A DNA stretch of 64,000 bases from assembly GCA_951799425.1 (NCBI GenBank), contig OX637391.1, positions 16,644,051-16,708,050 on the forward strand. The letters are read 5' to 3'. The notes beneath the pieces are model-generated. The model ran no database searches, was not told the DNA's origin, and saw only the letters and a list, made by a program, of their open reading frames with translations. Positions 56,601-64,000 of this stretch are shown here, piece after piece. The translations under genes were made by a program, and so were the position numbers. Within the stretch, counting starts at the first letter, position 1, and each line of letters starts with the position of its first letter. Origin of the DNA: Ilex aquifolium. Lineage: Eukaryota; Streptophyta; Magnoliopsida; Aquifoliales; Aquifoliaceae.

Positions 56601-58263
56601 TAGACCCAACTCCTGTCTCGCCTCGTCCTCCAGGGTAAGGCTTGCTAGCCAACCCATCAACTGTCCGTGCCATCTAGAGTCGTACACGGCTTGGGGTAAA
56701 GCATCGTGCTTATCCCCCTGAAACATAAAACAAATACCATCTGGTGTCTGTCGTCAACCAGTCCATCCCAAGGATGACATCAAACTCTGACATGTCCATG
56801 ACCCTAAGGTCTACGGTGAGTAGAATCCCTGAGATCTCTAACTTACAACCCTGACATATCTGATCAACACTCACCCTAGCTCCTAGGGGAGAACTCACAT
56901 GCAATGGCTCTTTCAAGATTTCAACCTCTAAGCCCAAGTCTTTCACACATGATACAGCAATAAATGAATGAGATGCACCAGAGTCAAATAATACCCTTAC
57001 CCATAAGCGAGAGAGTAGAAATGTACCCTGAATGACCGACTGATCAGGTGGCTTAGTCTGAGGTGTGATGTCATAGACGCGCCCCTAGGTCCTTGAAGTC
57101 TCGGCTTGAAAGCCTTGTCCTCGACCTCGACCTCGACCTCGACCCATACCCTGGCCCATTTGGCCTGATTGTGAAGTAGTAGGGGCCTGTGCAGCACCCT
57201 GGGACTGGTACTGGCTCCCCTGACCCATGGTGTGGTAGGGAGGAACAAACTGAGTCTGTGAACGTCCCACTGATGACTGGGACTGGGGTGTCCCATAACT
57301 CTGGGATCCCTGCCTCTGAGGGCAATCCCGTTTCATGTATCCAGGCTGGTGGCAATAGAAACATGCTCTCTGCCCTGGCTGGCTAGGAGCCCTGAAGTGT
57401 CTCCTACCTTGGGATGATTGACCTTGGCCTTGGCCTTAATAGTCGCGACCCTGTCCCTGAAACCCTTGCGGAGTAGAAGTCCTCTGCTTCTTCCCTGAGC
57501 TAGAAGAAAAAGGTTGGCTCTCCTTCCTCTTATCTTTAACACCCGTCTCCCAGATGTTCCGCGCGTCGTCCACCTCCCTCTCAATGGCCATAGCAGTCTT
57601 GACCATCAAGTCCAAGTCTTGCAGGAGAAGACCTACAATTTTTCCCCGAATGGACAATTTCAGGCCATCCTCAAACTTTCTCACTTTGGCCATGTCTGTG
57701 GCCACATACTCATCGGCGAAACGGGCTAATTCAGTGAACTTAGCCACGTATTCGAGCACTGTCATCGTCCCTTGTTTCAGGTCTAGGAACTCCCGAGCTT
57801 TTGCATGCCGGGCAGATGCCAGGAAGTATTTGCCCATAAAGAGCTCACGGAACTCTTCCCATGTCGTTGCCTCCAAGTTCCTTGAGGCTTTGACCTAATC
57901 CTACCACACTTGAGATTTTCTCTCTAGCTGGAATGCAGCTAGCTTTATCTTAGTGGCATCGGAGGTGATCTCCATAGCCTCCAAGATCTTGCCGACTTGT
58001 CGAAACCAATGATCGGCTACCATCAGATCCCCTCCTCCCATGAAGGCTAGAGGATGGTGTGCCTTGAACCTCTGGAGGTTACTTGGCCCTCCTTGGCTCA
58101 CAGTTGCACTAGCCTATGCAATTGTGGCAGCCGCAGCACTCGCATGAACAATGGTAGTAGTCGCAGTACTAATAGCCTCTATGAAGGCTTGTTGGTCAAA
58201 GGCTGATGGTGGTTGGTTGTTGTTCCGCCCACCGCCTCGGCGTCCTCATCCTCGATTAGCCAT
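53683..58263 (-). pseudogene. Tekay gag-pol, broken by several stops and frameshifts
   Basis: From ATG 58263: Gag with capsid motifs near 57860-57600, a zinc knuckle CFYCHQPGYMKRDC (about 57365-57320), protease LFDSGASHSFIA (about 56975), RT with YFVDD (about 56050), RNase H (about 55600-55280), integrase HHCC finger (about 54900-54800), core and a chromodomain-like C-terminus (about 53800-53700). Stops lie near 58247, 58113, 57900, 57436, 57080, 56427, 55665, 54984 and 54322; several fit CAG to TAG or CGA to TGA. Frameshifts lie between protease and RT (near 56720) and in integrase (near 54665). It can no longer encode its enzymes. Confidence 0.92.
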
Positions 58264-58616
58264 CTACATATGTCAGATAGCAATAGAGTCTTACATAGTA
58301 TCCCAAAATGGAGATCAAGTTTAAACTTTGAGATTTCTCTCCTTGTCTAACTAGTAGAGCATGTGTCAACCACTAATAGACATCTACACTTCGAACTATC
58401 CCATTCATTTCATTTCCCACTCCCAAGGTTAAGTTCTCTAACCCTAGTGTGTCCATTTCCATACACATTTTCCCATGCATATAATTCACATAGCACATTC
58501 CACATAACATGTAGCAATTTAAGAACATAACATGTAATACACAATGAATGCAATGGTTTAGACCCATGCCCCATCAAGCCCTAGGTAAATCGCATACCTA
58601 TGCTTTGATACCAAGC

Positions 58617-61053
58617 TGTGACGCCCCAAAATCCGGGGGTCCGTTGATCACCCATCAACCCGCGGAATGCCTGTGGATATCGTGTAACTCGATATCACAC
58701 CGTTGTGTCCCATTTACCGGGATCCATAATTTAACAAAATCGGACAGAGTCTCCCTTGTACGGGGAGCTCTACCCAAAACTTAACCTGTACAATATACAT
58801 TAACATGACCCATCCGAGGTCCAATATAACACAATGACCTCACCGGGTCCATTTATGAGTAAAAATTGACCACACTGGATCCATTTATCCATACTCATAT
58901 AAAAACATACAAGGTTATATTAAAAATAGTCCATATGAGTTTTATTACAACTCTCTTACATAAAATTACATGTCAAAACTAGTTTGCTCCAAAAGTTTTA
59001 CAAAAAGAGTTATAAAAGCCACAAGTCGGCTTTCTTTACCCTTGCGGCCCCGAATGAGAGCCGTCCACCGGCGTATATCCAGCACCTGAAATGTTTTCCC
59101 GTATAGGGTGAGCCACGCCCAGTAAAGTAATTCTTACAGAGGCTACTCCCCACCTAAGTGCACATGCAATGTTCACATTCAACAATTTATATTCACATCA
59201 ACATTCCAAGTAAGAATATGCAATTCTAGGTTGGAATTCTACATGCAATGCTATGAAATGAGATGAAACACACTCATGCATCATAACCCGAGTCTTCACC
59301 AACTCCCACCACACAATGCAATGCCAATGTGTAATAAAATCCGTCATTGATGAATTACATCCAATGATCACTTTGAAATAAAAGTCATGTGTTTATAAAC
59401 CAAAACTTGTTGGATGTTACACCTCGAATGATCATTTCATAAACAAAACCATGTGTCTTTATGGGTAGCGAATTTTGGAATCACACCGCCGGCTCCGCAA
59501 GCCTATCTACATTTTTTGAACTTTCACCGTCGGAGTGTATGAACCAGTAACCGGGTTTTTCACCCGAGGGAGTGTCTAGCCCTTCTTGCTATACCCGACA
59601 CAAGTTTTCCATGTCATGCGACCGTGCGACTCTGTTGAACCTTGGTCCAACGGTACCGAACCCACTTATCAATCACTAAATGTGGTGTTTGTTTTCAACC
59701 ATGTACTCACACCCATGGAATGCGATGTCCCCGTGCATATGCAATGTAATGTACCATTGCATGTCAATGTCATGTCTCATATGTAGTGAATGTCACATGG
59801 ACAACTTAAATCACACATTTCATCATGTATCATGGACAATCATATCATATGCATATAACCTCTAAAAACTCATCCCAATGTCAACATATTAGTACACATA
59901 TATCAACATTTTATCTAACAACAACAACCAAGCATGTCATTACATAATCTAGCAATAACATCCTTAATCCTCAAGGCATAATGTAAACATATAATATGCC
60001 TACAAAACAGCCCACATAATATCCCCTAAACAAGCCATATAACGGCCCCGAAACAAGCCACAAACAGCCCCAAAACAAGACATAAAATAGCCCCTAAACA
60101 AGCCATAAAACAGCCCCTAGACAAACCATAAAACAGCCCCAAATACAGCCATAAAACAACCCACAATTTCAGCCCAAAACAGTCCCTAAGACAGTCCACA
60201 ATTTTAACCCAAAACAGCCACAATTTTAGCCCCTTAATAGGCCATAAAATAGCCCCTTAATAGTCCCTAAACAACCACAAAACAGTCCCTAATAGCCACA
60301 TAACATCCCCTTAAACCAACCCAAAAGGAAGGAATAAAATCAAAGTAGGAAGAACCCTACCTCTTGGAGCGTAGTAGAAATGGTAGGAAGCCTCAAGAAC
60401 ACTTCCTAAGCCCAAAACCTTTGATTTTTCCAAAATCTCCTCTTAGATCTTCGGTGAAATCACTTGTTCTTGGTGTGGTTGCGTAGCCCTTGTCACGGTG
60501 ATCGACTTTAACTCTTGGTCCGAGTCGATCCGAGCGACGGAACTTCGAGAATCGCCGAATGAAGGTTTGTTTTCTCCCTTTTCTCTCCATCTTTCTCCCA
60601 CACGTTGAAGGCCAGCTGATTCAGCTGATATTTGTGCCAAAATATCTAATTTTAGTCCTGTTTATAATTTCCAAGGCTTGGCTCAGATCACGCCACACGC
60701 CCCCTCTTTTTCGGGTCCATTTTCGTCCCGAAACGATTAATTTCATCCTGGTTTAAGTTCAAATTAATTTTATTTGAACTTTAATTCAATTATAAGGAAA
60801 ATTTATAAAACTCGTTTATGGGGACGTTTGCGAGGTCATTCGCCACCCAGCCACCTCGAACCACGTGCAAAATTTGACTATCTCGAAATTTGATGAAATT
60901 AGACAAGGTAATTGGATTTCGCGATACGAACCCAATGGTGAAGTCCGTTTCCTCATCCAAGGTCTAGAGAAATACTTATTTTAAATCCGCATAACGGTGA
61001 CAAATTACTATTTTGCCCTTTTTCAGAAAGTTCAAATTCACCCGGGTTTTACA
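58617..61053 (-). repeat. 5' LTR of the Tekay element, full length
   Basis: The 2437-bp LTR starts on the plus strand with TGTGACGCCCC and ends GGGTTTTACA. It includes the 59640-60860 part missing from the other LTR. Confidence 0.93.
60005..60310 (-). repeat. Minisatellite in the Tekay 5' LTR
   Basis: Degenerate units of about 18-24 bp like CCATAAAACAGCCCCTAAAC recur some 12-14 times. It lies in the part absent from the 3' LTR. Confidence 0.8.
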
Positions 61054-61147
61054 TAATGGCCTAATGTATCCTCCAACACAGTGATGTGCTTTTGCCTGAA
61101 ATGATGTGTTTTTGCTTAGTATGTAATGAAATGGATGTTACATTCTA

Positions 61148-61601
61148 TTATTTCAATAAGTCTTGCATTTCACAGATTTCATTTGTTACATGACCAATGA
61201 ATACATAGTTGTTTCTAGTCGGTATACATACAATAATGATTGCATATATTATCTTCTCCTTCCTTCTTAAGTATTTAATCTCGTTCTCAAGCTTTGTCGT
61301 CTTGCGTATGAAACCAACTATGATATTTCTTTCCCTGTCTGTCATATTTGGTTCATACCAGTCAAAATATTTGCAAGATGACTTTTCCTACACTTCACAA
61401 AGTAAAGGTTATATCAACATAGCAATTGGAGGAAACATGAAAAAATAGTTGATAAAGAAGTACCACTATCTTGTAGTTGGGATAGCTATAAAATCTTCTT
61501 CCTGGGTTGTTTTCTATCCATGTTGTCATCACTTTGCATTTTAGTCCATAGAAACACACTTTCTCACTTTCTCCATGTACTGATGATTGGCTTGAAGCCA
61601 T
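61148..61601 (-). pseudogene. Antisense GRF-type zinc-finger gene of the MULE
   Basis: Two minus-strand exons can be read. Exon 1 (61601 to about 61467) encodes MASSQSS and the first part of a GRF finger, including NPGRRF. Exon 2 (61387-61148, after TGTAG) encodes SSCKYFDWYEP, the second part, then a charged helix and a hydrophobic stretch. GRF fingers bind nucleic acid. Two positions usually Cys read Tyr (in VCFYG and RFYSYP), both fitting G-to-A on the coding strand, so the finger is probably dead. The donor at 61467 is weak. The gene lies between transposase and right TIR, on the opposite strand. Confidence 0.65.
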
Positions 61602-61969
61602 TTTTCTGGTGTAAACACAGTAGTAAAATGTATAATATTGTGGGTTGGTGTGTATTTGTGTGGAGAGAGAGAGATAAGGGAGAGACAAAAAACTATTGTT
61701 TTTCATAGAGCAAAAAAAAAAAAACAGGTACAGAGAAAGAGGCTAAATGGTTAACAATAGTCATGGCCATGAATGAGAACTTTGCTTCAGTTAAATAAGA
61801 CTTCTCCAACGGTTATAAGACATCTCCAACGGTTGGGAAGGGTGTTTTTGTCATTTTTGACCTCATAAAGGTAGAATGGTTTCAAATGGTTTTGTATTAT
61901 TTTTTTTGGCAGATGAATTTAAAATGTTACTGTTACTTTTGACAGAAGCCAGAAAATTATTTGTACTTT

Positions 61970-62965
61970 TTGCTCATTCTAAAACTTGAAGGGGACAAAT
62001 TGTTCAATTTTAAACCAGAGCGACCTGATTGAAACAAGACCCATAGTTCATAGTTGTTAGTATCGTACGATACGTCACGATACAGAGGTAAAACGATACG
62101 AATCGAAGTTTTGTATCGTTTTTGCGTAGTATCGTCCAATACACGATACGTTTTTCCGATACGGTATGTATTGACCGATACGTACGATACGCAAAGTCTC
62201 TGTTTTTTTTTTTATTAGAACGCACTGTAAATCAGCAAAAAAAGATGAAGAGAAGAATTCCCAGTCCACCAAACCCACAAATCAACAAAAATACCCAAGC
62301 AAAAGCAAAGCAAACAATTTTTTGAAATTGGAAAAAATAGTAACACTAACCTGTAAATTTCGGATGAAATTAGGCTGGTTTTTCTTCAGATTTTAGAAAA
62401 CACTTCGTCTTCTTCCTTGCAGATGTCATTGCAAGATACCCTAGAAAAATCGATCGAAGTAAAGAGACACTCTGTCTCATGATCGCTCTGCCTCAAGATC
62501 CCTCTGTCTCACGATCTTTCTCCCTCGCGATCTTCCTCTCTCTGTCTCTCGATCGTTCTCACGATCGCTCTCTATCTCTGCCTCTCAATCGTTTTGGTGA
62601 TATGTCCCTCTCTCTCGTCTTCTTCTCTTTTTTTTTTGCCTGATCAGTCTCTCGTTACTGTGTTTTAAAGTAGGAAAAATTATATTTAGATCCCTTAAAG
62701 TTTGTTATTTAATCACTTAGACCCCCTAACATTTGAAATATTATACACAGACCCCCTAAAATTTATATATCCTTTAATAAATTACATCTAGACACCTTAA
62801 AGTTTGTAAACATATATTTTATTATTAATTATTTAAAATTGTACCGTATCTTACGATATACGATACGCGATACGATATGATACACTATTTTTAAAAAACG
62901 ATACACCTTCCGATACACGATTTGATAACTATGTCATAGTTCAAGGGGGCATTTTGTAATTAACC
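61970..62965 (-). repeat. Right TIR of the MULE, split by an insertion
   Basis: The inner part (61970-62050) and outer part (62935-62965) together mirror the left TIR. The insertion at 62051-62934 separates them. Confidence 0.88.
62051..62934. mobile_element. Inverted-repeat element with GATACG-rich ends, inside the MULE right TIR
   Basis: About 884 bp lie between two copies of CATAGTTCA (62042-62050, 62935-62943). Ends are imperfect inverted repeats (TAGTTGTTAGTATCG and CGATTTGATAACTATG), and subterminal regions carry many CGATACG/CGTATCG motifs on both sides. A 9-bp TSD would suggest Mutator type, but the edge overlaps the target sequence, so 7-9 bp is possible. The interior has a CTCTCTGTCTC/GATC simple-repeat tract and no gene. 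Confidence 0.8.
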
Positions 62966-63272
62966 CTTAAATTAATTATTAAATACAGTCATTACTTTTA
63001 TGTGATTCCCACATGCATTGCAAAAGTCACAAGTCAAATATGGTATAAGATTAAAAAAGACATTAAATTATGTTTTCCATCCTATGGCGTTGGAGAGGAT
63101 GAGAAATAAGATTCTAATCTCATTCATCCTTCTCTTTGAAACAAACATATCCTAAAGAGTTATGTGTTGGTTTGAAAACCATAAGGAGATAATATGTAAA
63201 TGGTGTAAACCATGAGGAGATAATTCATAATTTGCCCTAATTTCAAAAGTTTAAATGTACATGATCGTTTGT

Positions 63273-63677
63273 TCAAATAAATTTTCCCACAAATGAGCTC
63301 AAAATATTACAAATTATGAAACTCAATATGAACGCTACTACAACGAGCATAATTCTATTTTGTGGGACTGTTCCAATTTTTGGAGAGGGTTTTCTTCCAA
63401 ACATTTTGTGTGGCATGAGAATGCATTCACGTGCTTCAGTAGGCCATGGTTCATTCACAGTGTTGTCTTCGTGTCTTTGCACTAGATTGCTATTTTGGTC
63501 CATCACTACAGCGGAAACGTATTCTGCTAAGGCTTCCTCTGCAGCTTCGTATAACGAAAACGATTTGTACAATGCGCCAGGGTATCCAGTGACAAGCCTA
63601 TGGCATTCTTGCCAAGTATCAACAATTCTCACCCGTCGGTCATTGAACACAATATATCATTTCTTCTTCAAACTCAT
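63273..63677 (-). pseudogene. RNase H1 N-terminal (viroplasmin-like) domain protein with C-terminal membrane segment
   Basis: The minus-strand frame encodes the RNA/DNA-hybrid-binding fold of RNase H1 N-termini: DTWQECHRLVTGYPGALYKS, then a helix LYEAAEEALAEY. After a linker, the C-terminus is one hydrophobic segment (about VVVAFILSFIICNILSSFV). The frame continues upstream through a TGA (63657-63659) to an ATG at 63675-63677. The TGA sits where the family has an aromatic residue, so it looks like a nonsense mutation. The catalytic RNase H domain is absent. Plant genomes have many such short proteins, often near transposons; the function is unknown. Confidence 0.7.
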
Positions 63678-64000
63678 TTTCATTCATGTTATTGCAGTCA
63701 TGACTATTGTGAAATGTGAATAACACAAGAACCATCACATACAGTTTTAAAACACAAACATTAAATACCCAAAACACAATAATCATACAATAGTACATTA
63801 TGATGACATAAAACGCCTACAAATACTTCAACATTGTCTAAATACCACTTTTCACACACAATATAGGAACAACACCAAATAGAAGAAGATTAACATCGAT
63901 GAGAAGATTCCATAACACGCGAGTAATGATATGTACTAATTGTCCATCACAAATGCATTACCCCATAGCACGCCAAGAAGCCATGCTGGTCTCTCACTTT
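63678..64000. other. AT-rich DNA at window end
   Basis: I see no gene or element here. It is upstream of the broken RNase H1-N gene and could hold its promoter. Confidence 0.4.

Larger units (their letters stand above)
52365..61053 (-). mobile_element. Tekay-type chromovirus (Ty3/gypsy) nested in the MULE
   Basis: The 8.7-kb element has perfect duplication TAATG (52360-52364, 61054-61058). The minus-strand PBS TGGTATCAAAGC (about 58604-58615) is one base from the common initiator-Met site, and the polypurine tract AAGAGGGGAAGAA lies at about 53589-53602. The C-terminal chromodomain-like segment and PBS point to the Tekay/Del group. LTR lengths are very unequal (1224 versus 2437 bp). Confidence 0.94.
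44871..62965 (+). mobile_element. 18-kb Mutator-like element carrying three later insertions
   Basis: Ends are GGGTTAATTA...TAATTAACCC with perfect 9-bp duplication TTAAATTAA (44862-44870, 62966-62974). TIRs of about 105 bp are clear despite both being interrupted: the left by the LTR element at 44983, the right by the element at 62051. Own sequence is 44871-44982, 48480-52364, 61054-62050 and 62935-62965, about 5 kb. It encodes a decayed plus-strand transposase and a minus-strand GRF zinc-finger gene. Confidence 0.93.
44463..63152. mobile_element. Outer Tourist-like (PIF/Harbinger) element, split by the MULE
   Basis: The left end GGGTGTGTTTGTTT and right end AAACAAACATATCC are inverted repeats (12 of 14), and TAA flanks both (44460-44462, 63153-63155). 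Without the MULE it is about 600 bp (44463-44870 plus 62975-63152, with one TSD copy). A 3-bp TAA TSD fits PIF/Harbinger. Short ends and a short TSD make this less sure than the inner elements. Confidence 0.6.

Noticed and set aside
60026..60223. Small Leu/Gly-rich membrane-like protein
   Set aside because: It is a translation of the minisatellite in the Tekay LTR.

Overview
The window is nuclear DNA of a flowering plant, most likely a eudicot. It holds two intron-type housekeeping genes (a RINGv/DUF3675 E3 ligase and translation factor eIF5) between large blocks of plant transposons: Tat- and Tekay-type Ty3/gypsy elements, a Mutator-like element (MULE), hAT, Tourist and Helitron elements, and tRNA-derived SINEs. 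Most boundaries rest on target-site duplications (TSDs) read directly from both flanks. No species can be named from the sequence.

Left block (1-29392), Tat-lineage retrotransposons, all with gag/pol on the minus strand. Tat-1 (1-9830, 3' LTR outside the window) has an unbroken 1823-codon gag-pol. Tat-2 (10467-23328, TSD CTATT) is complete in structure but has a broken gag-pol. A solo LTR (23668-24362) sits inside a SINE. Tat-3 (25814-29392, TSD AATAT) is a young gag-only derivative. Tat-1 and Tat-2 also carry plus-strand (antisense) genes between pol and the 3' LTR, encoding Transposase_28-like coiled-coil proteins. Every internal Tat element has a tandem array of short hairpins downstream of its last coding domain. 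Stem sequences differ between arrays, but pairing is kept by matched changes on both sides.

Middle block (29393-44400), gene space. A SINE and a Helitron precede the RINGv gene (seven coding exons, 33077-38849, plus strand). eIF5 (40380-41741, minus strand, intron-less CDS, 5' UTR intron) lies tail-to-tail with it. The eIF5 TATA box is about 80 bp from a 9-bp-TSD MULE MITE, and its leader intron holds a poly(A)-only retroposition scar.

Right block (44463-63152), a nested stack. A Tourist-like element contains an 18-kb MULE (44871-62965, TSD TTAAATTAA). The MULE has in turn received a gag-only Tat-like element (44983-48479, TSD AGACT), a Tekay chromovirus (52365-61053, TSD TAATG) and a TIR element inside its right TIR (62051-62934). 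The MULE's transposase and an antisense GRF zinc-finger gene are both decayed. Most premature stops in this stack, and several lost key residues, fit C-to-T (or G-to-A) change. The window ends in a broken RNase H1 N-terminal-domain gene.
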